Positions 6,298 through 15,225 are shown, counted from the first letter of the stretch. The stretch is DNA of 15,326 nt from Chitinophagaceae bacterium (GCA_016786965.1 JAEUVL010000638.1:1-15326); one strand, 5' to 3'. Notes: generated from the letters alone by a model not told the origin. Numbers and translations: made by a program.

Positions 6298-7800
6298 ATG
6301 TTTATCTGCGAAACATATAAAAACTCCCTGTTATTTGCCGACGTGCAAATGAACCGCATCTTTCCCGATGGCAAAACATTTGTTGACTGTTTACCAAGAT
6401 CATCCATTGAAGATATTAATGCCCTCTATGCTGCACAGAAAAACGAGCCTGGCTTTTGCCTAAAAACATTTGTACTGGAACATTTCGACCTGCCTGTTCC
6501 TCATTCCAGTAATTATGTAAGTGATGGAAGCAAATCGGTGGAAGCAAATATTGAAGCCCTGTGGCCTGTACTTACACGGCAACCAGATAAAGATGGCGGC
6601 TCCCTTATTCCGCTTCCCTTCCCATATATTGTACCAGGCGGACGCTTTGGAGAGATATATTATTGGGACAGCTACTTCACCATGCTGGGCCTTAAAGCTT
6701 CAGGCAATGTTACCATGCTGGAAAATATGGTCAGGAATTTCTCATACCTGATAGATACATTCGGATACATACCAAATGGTAACCGTAGCTATTTTATCGG
6801 CCGTTCACAACCTCCGTTCTATTCATTAATGATTGAGTTATTATGCGATATTAAGGGGGAAGAAGTTCTTTCAACCTATTTACCACAATTAGAAAAGGAA
6901 TATCATTTCTGGATGCAGGGTACCGAAGAGTTGCACCAACCATCCTTTACCGCATACCGGGTGGTAAAAATGCCGGACGGCGAAATACTAAACCGTTATT
7001 GGGACGAAAACAAAACGGCCCGGCCTGAATCCTACCGGGAAGATATTGAGCTATCACATCAATCTTTGCAGGATGCAGAACAGCTTTTTCGCCATCTGAG
7101 AGCCGGTGCAGAATCGGGTTGGGATTTCAGCAGTCGTTGGTTTAAAGACAAAACAAATTTTGACTCTATTCATACTACGGATATTATTCCGGTTGATCTT
7201 AATTGCCTGCTTTTGCGCCTGGAACAAACAATTGCCAGAGCTTATGAGCTAAACGGTAACAAAGAAAGAGCAACTGCATATGTCGCCTTGTTCAAGAAAA
7301 GACAATACGCAATAGAAAAATATTGCTGGAATGAAAACCCGGGCTTTTATTTTGATTACGACTGGAAGGCCGGGCAGCAAAAGCAATCATTGACGCTAGC
7401 CGGTGTAACTCCTCTTTTTCTTAATCTAACTTCCGCAACTCAGGCACATAAGACAAGTCTTACTATTAAAGACCAATTTTTGAAACCGGGTGGTCTTGTA
7501 AGTACAGTAGAAACAACCGGGCAACAATGGGATGCGCCAAATGGATGGGCACCATTGCATTGGATGGCGATCAAGGGATTGGAAAATTACCAGGAAACAG
7601 AATTGGCAGAAGAAATTGCAACCCGCTGGATAAGTTTGAACACTGCCGTTTTCAAACGAACAGGAAAGTTGATGGAAAAATATAATGTGGTGGACACCCA
7701 CCTGGAAGCCGGTGGTGGTGAGTATGAAGGACAAGATGGCTTTGGATGGACCAATGGTGTTTTACTGGCATTAATAAAAAAATATGGCCCCGCAGAGTAA
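6298..7800 (+). CDS. treF: Alpha,alpha-trehalase, GH37, cytoplasmic type
   Basis: Hydrolyses trehalose to two glucose molecules. Both GH37 signatures are present: PGGRFGEIYYWDSY at residues 113-126 and QWDAPNGWAP at about 410-419. The catalytic acid is probably Asp276 in E-S-G-W-D-F-S-S-R-W, and the base Glu475 in the Gly-rich G-G-G-E-Y segment before Q-D-G-F-G-W-T-N-G. These positions are assigned by analogy with the E. coli enzyme. At 500 residues it is somewhat shorter than E. coli TreA or TreF. There is no signal peptide: the N-terminus is polar and leads straight into the V-Q-M...F-P-D-G-K-T-F-V-D region that opens the catalytic domain. The enzyme should therefore act in the cytoplasm after uptake by the preceding permease. 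The stop codon lies 4 nt from the stop of the convergent amylosucrase gene. Confidence 0.95.
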   Translation: MFICETYKNSLLFADVQMNRIFPDGKTFVDCLPRSSIEDINALYAAQKNEPGFCLKTFVLEHFDLPVPHSSNYVSDGSKSVEANIEALWPVLTRQPDKDGGSLIPLPFPYIVPGGRFGEIYYWDSYFTMLGLKASGNVTMLENMVRNFSYLIDTFGYIPNGNRSYFIGRSQPPFYSLMIELLCDIKGEEVLSTYLPQLEKEYHFWMQGTEELHQPSFTAYRVVKMPDGEILNRYWDENKTARPESYREDIELSHQSLQDAEQLFRHLRAGAESGWDFSSRWFKDKTNFDSIHTTDIIPVDLNCLLLRLEQTIARAYELNGNKERATAYVALFKKRQYAIEKYCWNENPGFYFDYDWKAGQQKQSLTLAGVTPLFLNLTSATQAHKTSLTIKDQFLKPGGLVSTVETTGQQWDAPNGWAPLHWMAIKGLENYQETELAEEIATRWISLNTAVFKRTGKLMEKYNVVDTHLEAGGGEYEGQDGFGWTNGVLLALIKKYGPAE

Positions 7801-7804
7801 ATTA

Positions 7805-9751
7805 TTATACAGGCTGTAATAGCAAAAACCCGTATGGTGGTATGACTAGGTATTCCCTGTCGTCACCTACATCATATAATGTTTCACTCCAGTGATCTTT
7901 TAGTTGAGCAGGCGCATAGCCATGTTCTTTAAAAGCAAACCAGGTGAGGTAAGAAGGTTTATCCTTAAAGTTAAATACACAGAACAGTTTTTCATCACCC
8001 AAGGATCGTATAAATCCGGCTATATGAATATTGTGTGGCGTCATCCACTGCAGGTTGCTGTGATCAGCCACCATCTCCAGCTGTTTCCTGATACTGATTA
8101 ATCGTTGCGTGTCATTGAATACCTGGTTCTCTATTGTACCCGGCTCCTCCGCCCTCTTATTCTTACGCCAGTCAATGACCGGACGGTGCATCCAGCGGTT
8201 ATCATAGCTTTTTCCACTGTCGTGCAAATAAGAATAGTCATTGGTATACCCAACCTCATCACCATAAAACAACATAGGCACTCCCCCCAGGAAAAAACTA
8301 TGTGCCTGCATCAGGATGATCTTTTGAATGGACAGTGCTATCGCCGATTCATTATCCTGTTCGATCGCTTTTTCCAATCCGCATAACGATGCCAGGGAGC
8401 CGCTAATTCTTGCATCACCTGTTTTGGGATTACTCGAAAACAATGCGCCTCTGGCAGGTGAGCCGTTGTATTCACCTGAATAATAATCCTTCAAAAACTT
8501 TCTGTGTTCGTAAGGATTGTACCCGGCCTGCTTTATCATGTAATCATCGTAGCCCAATCCAATATCATCATGGCACCGGGTATATGTGATCCAGGAGGTT
8601 CCAAAAGGTTTTTTCAGCAGTTCATGCTGGGCAGCCAGCATTACTTTGGTATCACCTGTTGCCAGCATATCCCATTGCAAAGCCATATGGGTGGCATTAT
8701 AGGCAAAGTCACATTCTCTTGCTATATAATTACCGGTGCCAAAATAATTCAGTATCTCCTTCGGTGCTACGATGGCTTCCCCCAGCAACGCCATCCCTGG
8801 CGTGGCTACTTCCACACATTGTTTTATAAGACGGAGAATAGTATGTGCCTGGGGCAAATTCTGACAGGTAGTTCCCAATTGCTTCCAGATAAACGCCGGT
8901 GCGTCAATCCGCAATACATCCACCCCAATATTGGCGTAAAAGAAAATAGTGTCGAGCATTTCAACAAATACATGCGGGTTATTATAGTTCAGATCCCACT
9001 GGTAATTATGAAATACGGACATCACCCATTTCTTACATTCCGGGATAAAAGTAAAATTGCCCGGGGCCGCTTCCGGAAATATCTCAGGCATTGTTTTATC
9101 ATACTCATCAGGCAGGCTGCGGTCGTTATAGAAATAATAATAATCCTGGTATTTCTTTTCTCCCTGCCTGGCCTTACGGGCCCATTCATGCTGATGTGAA
9201 GTATGGTTCAGTACAATATCCAGCATCAGGTACATATCCTGCTGCTGCATTTCTTTTTGTAGTGCCTCCAGGTCTTCTAATGTACCAAAGCGTTGGTCCA
9301 CTTTTCTGAAATCAGATACAGCATACCCGCCATCACTTTCATTTGCCGGACTTTCAAACATGGGCATCAGGTGCAGAAAATTTACACCCAGTTCTCCAAA
9401 ATAGCCGAGTTTGTTACTAAGACCCCTTATATCACCACAAAACCTGTCTACATATAAGCTCATCCCCACCAGCTGGTTACTGAGAAACCAATTGCCCTTC
9501 TCCCTTTTTTGTTCATCCCTGCTTTTTAAGGCAGATGGTCTTTCGGTATGTGCTTTGATGATCAGTTGTACCAATTGCTGAAAATTTTTCTCTGCTTTTG
9601 GATGGTGTTCGTACAACTGCATATAAAGGTCAAAAATATCTGCCGTATTAGCCATGAAACGGGTATAGAATAAATTATCCTCCCCGCCAATATCAATACC
9701 GGCATGCTGAACTGCTTCATTTATTTGCTGATGTAATGCGTAATTATACAT
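7805..9751 (-). CDS. Amylosucrase-family enzyme, GH13 subfamily 4
   Basis: Transfers the glucosyl unit of sucrose to an alpha-1,4-glucan (amylosucrase) or to water (sucrose hydrolase), releasing fructose. At 648 residues it matches the amylosucrase length. The all-helical N-terminal region covers roughly residues 1-90, followed by the (beta/alpha)8 barrel. Predicted catalytic residues are Asp283 (nucleophile, L-R-I-D-A), Glu325 (acid/base, L-G-E-A-I-V) and Asp395 (C-H-D-D-I-G), with His183 and His394. Asp140 (S-D-G-G-Y-A-V) and Arg519 (D-N-R-W-M-H-R-P) match the salt bridge that closes the sucrose pocket in the Neisseria polysaccharea enzyme, as recalled from that protein. This supports sucrose specificity over general amylase activity. 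There is no signal peptide, so it should be cytoplasmic. It is the last gene of the operon, 3 nt after the fructokinase, which would consume its fructose product. Polymerase and hydrolase activity cannot be told apart here. Confidence 0.9.
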   Translation of the reverse strand: MYNYALHQQINEAVQHAGIDIGGEDNLFYTRFMANTADIFDLYMQLYEHHPKAEKNFQQLVQLIIKAHTERPSALKSRDEQKREKGNWFLSNQLVGMSLYVDRFCGDIRGLSNKLGYFGELGVNFLHLMPMFESPANESDGGYAVSDFRKVDQRFGTLEDLEALQKEMQQQDMYLMLDIVLNHTSHQHEWARKARQGEKKYQDYYYFYNDRSLPDEYDKTMPEIFPEAAPGNFTFIPECKKWVMSVFHNYQWDLNYNNPHVFVEMLDTIFFYANIGVDVLRIDAPAFIWKQLGTTCQNLPQAHTILRLIKQCVEVATPGMALLGEAIVAPKEILNYFGTGNYIARECDFAYNATHMALQWDMLATGDTKVMLAAQHELLKKPFGTSWITYTRCHDDIGLGYDDYMIKQAGYNPYEHRKFLKDYYSGEYNGSPARGALFSSNPKTGDARISGSLASLCGLEKAIEQDNESAIALSIQKIILMQAHSFFLGGVPMLFYGDEVGYTNDYSYLHDSGKSYDNRWMHRPVIDWRKNKRAEEPGTIENQVFNDTQRLISIRKQLEMVADHSNLQWMTPHNIHIAGFIRSLGDEKLFCVFNFKDKPSYLTWFAFKEHGYAPAQLKDHWSETLYDVGDDREYLVIPPYGFLLLQPV

Positions 9752-9754
9752 ACG

Positions 9755-10708
9755 TCAATTAAAAATATCGTTACTCAGGTGTTTGAATGCCTCCATAGCC
9801 CCCATATATTCACAGGTGCGGGCACCAGCCTTATTCGCATTAGTGATTATCACACCCCATTCTTTTTCAGTTAATGCTTTTACCTGCTCAGGAGTTTTAC
9901 CAGACAGCTGGTATAGTACAGCTCCTACAAAAGCATCACCGGCACCGGTAGTATCCACCGGTTTTATATCGATGCTGCTGAATAAATGGGTATGGTCATT
10001 CAGACCCAGTAAAGTGCCTTCCTTTCCAAGGGTGATGGCGAATACTGCATTCAGTTTTTCTAAAAAGACCCCGGCGGCATGCTGAACGGTATTGGTATCC
10101 GTCAGCATCATTGCTTCTTCATCACTTACTTTAAAAAAATGGCAACTGTTTAGAAAATTCCAGCTTTGGTCAATAAAGGTCTGCTGATCATGCTGAAACA
10201 ATAAATGCCTGTAATTGGGATCAAAGCTGATAAGGATGTCCTGTTGTAAAGACTTTTGTAATAGCCCCTGGTAAGCAGCCTGCAATGGCCCGGGTAAAAA
10301 ACCGGTAGCAGATCCAAAATGCGCTATGGAAAATTCCTCCAGGTCAATCGCTTCCACTTCTTCCCGGCTTAGTTGGCCATCTGCGCCCCGGTTAAAATAA
10401 AAATCCCGTTCGCCATTTTCCATAAGCGATACAAAGGCGAAAGTGGTGAAATGATTTTCATCCTGCAACATCCATTTTGTTGATACACCAAATGAATGCA
10501 TTACATCAATGAGATGTTTACCAAAGGGATCAATGCCTACCTTAGCAGCCAGTTCTACCTGCCCACCAAGGGCAGCAATAGCGGCGGCCACATTAGTTGG
10601 AGCACCGCCGGGCTTTTTCAGGAAGTTATCGCCGTCTGACAATGCTTTGCCTTTATCTGTGCAGATCATATCAATTAATGCCTCGCCTATACAGAGTATT
10701 TTTTTCAT
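9755..10708 (-). CDS. PfkB-family carbohydrate kinase, probable fructokinase
   Basis: ATP-dependent sugar kinase, most likely phosphorylating fructose to fructose 6-phosphate in the cytoplasm. The N-terminal substrate-binding region carries the P-G-G-A-P-T-N-V-A segment typical of fructokinases, a central F-D-P-N-Y-R segment follows, and the C-terminal PfkB signature D-T-T-G-A-G-D-A-F supplies the anion hole and the catalytic Asp (residue 258 from this start). I chose the ATG at 10708, which gives the usual M-K-K-I-L-C-I-G-E-A-L opening and 317 aa; an ATG at 10723 would add five residues. It follows the sugar porter by about 40 nt and precedes the amylosucrase gene by 3 nt. Pairing with an enzyme that frees fructose from sucrose supports the substrate call. 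Other PfkB substrates such as ribose or KDG are possible but less consistent with the locus. Confidence 0.9.
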   Translation of the reverse strand: MKKILCIGEALIDMICTDKGKALSDGDNFLKKPGGAPTNVAAAIAALGGQVELAAKVGIDPFGKHLIDVMHSFGVSTKWMLQDENHFTTFAFVSLMENGERDFYFNRGADGQLSREEVEAIDLEEFSIAHFGSATGFLPGPLQAAYQGLLQKSLQQDILISFDPNYRHLLFQHDQQTFIDQSWNFLNSCHFFKVSDEEAMMLTDTNTVQHAAGVFLEKLNAVFAITLGKEGTLLGLNDHTHLFSSIDIKPVDTTGAGDAFVGAVLYQLSGKTPEQVKALTEKEWGVIITNANKAGARTCEYMGAMEAFKHLSNDIFN

Positions 10709-10749
10709 AGCTCCTTCGCCCATTGCAGGTTATTTTGCTTTTATAAATT

Positions 10750-12060
10750 TTAATGCCCTATTGTCCTATCCATTTTCTCCAGCGCTACTCCTTTGGTTTC
10801 AGGCATCATCTTCCATACAAACAACAATTGCAAGACCATCATGACTGCAAAAAATCCAAATATGTAGCTCCCGCCGATCCTGTTAGCAAAAAAAGTAAAT
10901 GTTTGTGAGATCAGTGCTGCAAAGACCCAATGAGTTAGACAACCAAAGGAAGTTCCTGATGCCCTGACCGAATTGGGAAATATCTCCGATAGAAACACCC
11001 AGATCACAGAACCCTGACCAATGGCATGCGCCGCAATGAACACAAAAACAAAAACAGTAATACCCCCCTTAATAATCCCTGCAAAAGCTAAGGCCATTAA
11101 TGTCAGGGAAATTATATAACCAAGTGATCCTATATACATCAATTTCCTTCTTCCACTCCGGTCGATCAGGTACCAGCCCAGCATGGTGAACAGAAAGTTC
11201 ACGATACCAATACCCGCACTGGATAAGAAAGCGGCGTCTTTCCCCAGGCCTGCCATTTCAAATACCCGCGGAGCAAAATAAATAATGGCATTGATACCGG
11301 ATAACTGGTTGAACAGTGCCAGCAGAAAGGCCAGCATTAATGGTTTTGAAAATTTACCAGAAAATAGGGATTCCTTTTTTTGTTTGATCTGTGCAGAGGC
11401 TTTTATCTCAGCAATAAGTTCATCCGCCGGTGCTCCACTTTTTTCAAATACTTTCCTGGCGCCCTCTTCATCCCCCTTATAAAGAATAAGCCACCTTGGG
11501 CTTTCGGGTGTAAACAACATTAATACAGAAAATAATAATGACGGAACAGCGATCACTCCAAGCATATATCGCCAATCATTAGCGCCACCCACTCCCTGCA
11601 GCAGGTAGTTGATCAGGTAAGCCAGCAGGATGCCGCTCACTACATTGATCTGAAAAGCGATTCCCATCTTTCCACGATGCTGAGGTGGCGCTATTTCAGA
11701 GATATAAACCGGTGCCACTACCGATGATGCACCGATACTTAAGCCACCCAAAAAACGAAAGAACATAAAAGTGTACACATCATTTGCCAATGCACTACCC
11801 AATGCAGATACTAAAAAAATGATGCCGATTACAATCAACGTTTTCTTCCTGCCGAATTTATTAGCTGGTATACTACCTAAACCTGCTCCTAACACGGTCC
11901 CATATAATGCCATCGCCACAGCAGTGCCATGCATCCAGTCGCTCAGGTCCCACAGTTGCTGTATACGTTGTTCAGCACCGGAGATATTGGCCACATCCAT
12001 ACCAAAGAGCAACCCGCCCAGGGCTACTGTGATTGACCAAAGGATTAATTTCTTATTCAT
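10750..12060 (-). CDS. MFS sugar porter (XylE/GLUT-like), probable hexose importer
   Basis: A 436-residue inner-membrane permease of the sugar porter family. Several family signatures are intact: F-G-R-K-K after helix 2 (residues 69-73), R-F-L-G-G-L-S-I-G-A around 102-111, P-E-S-P-R-W-L at 185-191, the sugar-binding helix 7 segment NQLSGINAIIYFAP at 251-264, R-S-G-R-R in the second half, and P-E-T-K-G close to the C-terminus. Characterised relatives carry glucose, xylose, arabinose or other monosaccharides by proton symport or facilitated diffusion. It lies 55 nt after the extracytoplasmic GH13 glucosidase gene and before the fructokinase gene. It would suit import of glucose and fructose released outside the cytoplasm. 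The exact sugar is inferred. Confidence 0.93.
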   Translation of the reverse strand: MNKKLILWSITVALGGLLFGMDVANISGAEQRIQQLWDLSDWMHGTAVAMALYGTVLGAGLGSIPANKFGRKKTLIVIGIIFLVSALGSALANDVYTFMFFRFLGGLSIGASSVVAPVYISEIAPPQHRGKMGIAFQINVVSGILLAYLINYLLQGVGGANDWRYMLGVIAVPSLLFSVLMLFTPESPRWLILYKGDEEGARKVFEKSGAPADELIAEIKASAQIKQKKESLFSGKFSKPLMLAFLLALFNQLSGINAIIYFAPRVFEMAGLGKDAAFLSSAGIGIVNFLFTMLGWYLIDRSGRRKLMYIGSLGYIISLTLMALAFAGIIKGGITVFVFVFIAAHAIGQGSVIWVFLSEIFPNSVRASGTSFGCLTHWVFAALISQTFTFFANRIGGSYIFGFFAVMMVLQLLFVWKMMPETKGVALEKMDRTIGH

Positions 12061-12115
12061 TGTAATAGTTGGTTGAATTCAAGTCGTTTTCCCCATAGGG
12101 CCACCAGAATGGCAC

Positions 12116-13870
12116 CTATAATTCATATATCACTGCTTCATAGGGCTTCAGAGAACCGTCTAAAGAAGCAGTGGTATAATTACTAATCAAAACCTTTGCT
12201 TTGCTTAGATTAATGCCTGTATTTGTTTTTGCCGCTATCCTCTTAAAATTAAGCAGCACTAATAGCTTCTTTCCGTTCAGTTCCCTTGAGTATGCAAACA
12301 CATCGGGGTTAGCCGCATCTGCTAAAGTAAATTTTCCATAAATAAGCGCTTCGTTTTCCTTCCGCAACTTTATCATCTTGCGGAAATAATTAAGTACACT
12401 ATTTGGGTCTTTTTCCTGCACAGCCGCATTTATGGTCGTGTAGTTTCCATTCACAGGCAACCATGGTTTCCCGTTGCTGAATCCGCTATTGATAGTCGTA
12501 TCCCATTGCATTGGCGTCCGCCCATTATCCCTGGATGATATCTTCATTCCTTCCAGGAATCTTTTCAGGTCTCCGCCTTTGGCTTTAACCTGTGCATAGT
12601 TTGTAAGCAACTCTACATCATTGTACTGCTCCACCTTGTCAAACTTGATATTACTCATACCGATCTCATCACCAAAATAATAGTACGGAGTGGCCCTCAT
12701 ACTTAATATCAGTGTGGTAAGCATTTTGGATGAATACTCCCTGAATTCCGCCGCATCATTTCCCCATCGGGTAAGCATTCTCGGCTGATCATGATTGGCA
12801 AGATACATGGTACCCCAGCCCTTGTCTGTAAAAGCACTGTCCCATTTATTATACACTTTCTTCCACTCCACCAGGTCATATCCTTTGGGGTTAGGCATTT
12901 TATATTCCCCAGGCAGGTAGCCAAAATCAATTGCCTCAAAGTGATAAGCCATATTAAGTTCTTTACGGTCTTCGTCCACAAACTTTTTCACTCTTGTTAC
13001 ATCACCCATCGCTTCGGCTACTGTTGCCACATCATATTTACTCAGGACTTCCCGGTTCATCTCCTGTATGTAGTCATGTAATTGGGGGCCGCTAGCATAA
13101 TATAATCCCCAGTTGCCGTTGTATTCCTTGGGCAATGGCGGCCAGGTAGTATCTTTTGAAATAAAGGCCAGGGCATCCATACGGAAACCATCCACTCCCT
13201 TATCACACCACATCCTCATCATTTTGTAAATATCCTGGCGAAGGGCGGGATTCTCCCAATTCAGATCTGGCTGAAAGTCTGCGAAGTAATGCAGGTAATA
13301 GGAGTTGGTAGCTTTGTTGAATTCCCAGCCGTACGCTTTCTCATCGAAAATACTCCAGCGGTAAGGAGGTTCACCTTTCTCTGCCGGCCACCAGTGAAAA
13401 TAATTATAGTAGGGGCTATTTCTTGACTTCTTTGCTTCCTGGAACCACCTGTGCTCATCACTGCAATGATTGAGCACCATATCCATCATCACTTTTATAC
13501 CCCGCTCATGAAAGCCTTTCAGCATTACATCAAAATCAGCCATGTTACCAAACTGGGGATGGATATTCTCATAGTCGCTGATATCATATCCATTATCCTT
13601 TTGCGGCGATGAGTAAATAGGATTCAGCCATACAGCATCAATACCCAGGCTTTTGATATAATCCAGTTTTGAAATGATCCCTTTTATATCACCCACTCCA
13701 TCTCCGTCACTATCTTTAAAACTCCGGGGGTATATCTGGTACACGGTAGCTTCTTTCCACCATTTTCGTTCAGTACTTATAGCGGCTTCCGCTGGTTTGT
13801 TCTTTGTTTTACAGGAGAACAGTACCGCCGCAAACAACAAACCAATTACTATGTTTGACTGGAATCTCAT
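12116..13870 (-). CDS. GH13 alpha-glucosidase lipoprotein (oligo-1,6-glucosidase/GH13_31-like fold)
   Basis: A 584-residue retaining glycosidase that should release glucose from alpha-glucosides. Residues 1-20 form a lipoprotein signal peptide ending in L-F-S-C, with Cys20 as the lipidated residue, so the enzyme is membrane-tethered outside the cytoplasm. The basic residues after Cys20 (K-T-K-N-K) do not resemble the acidic surface-export signal of Bacteroidota lipoproteins, which favours a periplasmic location. The Asp-rich calcium loop at 53-61, D-M-V-L-N-H (130-135), nucleophile Asp232 in G-F-R-M-D-A, acid/base Glu286 in V-A-E-A-M, and Asp361 in A-N-H-D-Q-P-R define the active site. Ala233 follows the nucleophile. 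In characterised relatives Val there goes with alpha-1,6 activity, and Ala or Thr with alpha-1,4 activity, so maltose or sucrose-type substrates are favoured. It starts 9 nt after the transporter stop. Confidence 0.92.
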   Translation of the reverse strand: MRFQSNIVIGLLFAAVLFSCKTKNKPAEAAISTERKWWKEATVYQIYPRSFKDSDGDGVGDIKGIISKLDYIKSLGIDAVWLNPIYSSPQKDNGYDISDYENIHPQFGNMADFDVMLKGFHERGIKVMMDMVLNHCSDEHRWFQEAKKSRNSPYYNYFHWWPAEKGEPPYRWSIFDEKAYGWEFNKATNSYYLHYFADFQPDLNWENPALRQDIYKMMRMWCDKGVDGFRMDALAFISKDTTWPPLPKEYNGNWGLYYASGPQLHDYIQEMNREVLSKYDVATVAEAMGDVTRVKKFVDEDRKELNMAYHFEAIDFGYLPGEYKMPNPKGYDLVEWKKVYNKWDSAFTDKGWGTMYLANHDQPRMLTRWGNDAAEFREYSSKMLTTLILSMRATPYYYFGDEIGMSNIKFDKVEQYNDVELLTNYAQVKAKGGDLKRFLEGMKISSRDNGRTPMQWDTTINSGFSNGKPWLPVNGNYTTINAAVQEKDPNSVLNYFRKMIKLRKENEALIYGKFTLADAANPDVFAYSRELNGKKLLVLLNFKRIAAKTNTGINLSKAKVLISNYTTASLDGSLKPYEAVIYEL

Positions 13871-13879
13871 ACAATTACT

Positions 13880-15223
13880 TTAATGGCCTCCGGAAAAATT
13901 GATCTCAGTATCTGCGGTGGGCTTTTTGGCTTTTATTAAAAGAGTAAGCAGCGCAGCTATGATCAGGAATGCTCCCGCAAAACCAATTGCATTACCCGGG
14001 TTATGGCCCAACAGGTTCTTATATATGTATCCGAATGTGAGTGTTTGTATAAGCATTGGCAATACGATCATCATATTAATAATGCCCATATAAACCCCAT
14101 ATCGTTCTTTAGGAATCTGATCCACCACCAGCAAATAAGGAATACCCATCATACTGGCCCACCCTATTCCTAACCCGATCATTGAAATAAACATCCAGTA
14201 TTTGTTCTGTATTTGAGGCAGGAATATCAATCCTATTCCGGCTAAAATAACCGCAACAGCATGCACCCACTTAGCACCTACTTTTTTTGCATACCAGGCA
14301 AGTCCGAAGGCGGTAAGAAAAGTAACTACATTATAACTGGCATTTAATAAACTAGCCCAACCTGCCGCCTCTCCATACAGGGCCGGATTATCTTTTGAGG
14401 TAGTATTCCAAACAGATTTTGCCACACTATGTGATACAAACTGCCAATAACAAAACATCCCATACCATTGAAACAGGTAAACGGCTGCTAATTGCCACAT
14501 TACCCTCGGCATATGTCTTATTGCAGAGCCTATTTCCCGGAATGGTTCAAGTAATCCATGTTTTGATGATCTTATTTTTTGAAGTTCCTCATCAGTAGGA
14601 GGTATCTCCGGGGTTTTAATTACAGACCACAAAACGGTGGTAATAGAACAGGCAGATCCTATGAAAAATGCAATGTATACCCAATAAGGAATGCCTGAAG
14701 CAGATTTTCCGGGAATCAGGTTTTTCTTTTCGAAGAAATATAAACACACATTTGCCAGTGTTATCCCTAAACCGGTAAAGAAACTCTGCATCATAAATCC
14801 TGTAGCAAACTGGCTGCGGGGGAGTTTATCTGCTACAAATGCCCGGTAAGGCTCCATGGCTGTATTATTACCAGCATCAAGTACCCATAAAAGCCCTGCC
14901 GCCATCCAAAGACTGCTGCTAAAAGGAAAAAGCAGTAATGCAATACTGCACATCACTGCGCCAACTAAAAAATAAGGCTTACGTCTTCCCCATCTGGGAC
15001 TCCACGTTTTGTCACTCATCGCACCTATCAGTGGTTGAATTAATAAGCCCGTCATTGGGCCCGCCAGATTAAGTATCGGTAAGCTATCCGGGTCTGCTCC
15101 GAGAAAGGAATAAATCGGATTCACCGCAGACTGTTGTAATCCAAAAGAATATTGAATTCCTAAAAAGCCGAAACTCATATTCCAGATCTGCCAGAAACTA
15201 AGCCTGGGTTTTTGCAGCGACAT
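13880..15223 (-). CDS. SLC45/GPH-type MFS disaccharide transporter, probable sucrose or maltose importer
   Basis: A 447-residue inner-membrane permease with about 12 helices. It carries LNLAGPMTGLLIQPLIG at residues 51-67 and SDKTWSPRWGRRKPY at 70-84. These closely match the G-P-x-x-G-x-x-(V/I)-Q-P and S-D-R-x-x-S-R-(F/W)-G-R-R-(R/K)-P hallmarks of plant sucrose transporters and SLC45 proteins. The family imports sucrose or maltose with protons. I chose the ATG at 15223 because it gives a normal M-S-L-Q-K-P-R-L start. A longer reading from 15301 would add 26 residues that run across the candidate promoter and an operator. It is the first gene of a five-gene operon with glucosidase, hexose porter, fructokinase and amylosucrase. 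Sucrose is the favoured substrate because the cytoplasmic amylosucrase and fructokinase need it. Confidence 0.88.
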   Translation of the reverse strand: MSLQKPRLSFWQIWNMSFGFLGIQYSFGLQQSAVNPIYSFLGADPDSLPILNLAGPMTGLLIQPLIGAMSDKTWSPRWGRRKPYFLVGAVMCSIALLLFPFSSSLWMAAGLLWVLDAGNNTAMEPYRAFVADKLPRSQFATGFMMQSFFTGLGITLANVCLYFFEKKNLIPGKSASGIPYWVYIAFFIGSACSITTVLWSVIKTPEIPPTDEELQKIRSSKHGLLEPFREIGSAIRHMPRVMWQLAAVYLFQWYGMFCYWQFVSHSVAKSVWNTTSKDNPALYGEAAGWASLLNASYNVVTFLTAFGLAWYAKKVGAKWVHAVAVILAGIGLIFLPQIQNKYWMFISMIGLGIGWASMMGIPYLLVVDQIPKERYGVYMGIINMMIVLPMLIQTLTFGYIYKNLLGHNPGNAIGFAGAFLIIAALLTLLIKAKKPTADTEINFSGGH

Positions 15224-15225
15224 AA

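Noticed and set aside
8105..9309. Several open frames on the plus strand, up to 231 aa, opposite the amylosucrase gene
   Set aside because: They are antisense shadows of a well-supported enzyme and their translations show no recognisable domain.
12061..12115. GC-rich stretch between the GH13 lipoprotein and sugar porter genes, considered as a terminator or processing hairpin
   Set aside because: Only a 4-bp perfect stem with a 6-nt loop could be drawn and there is no T-run on the minus strand.
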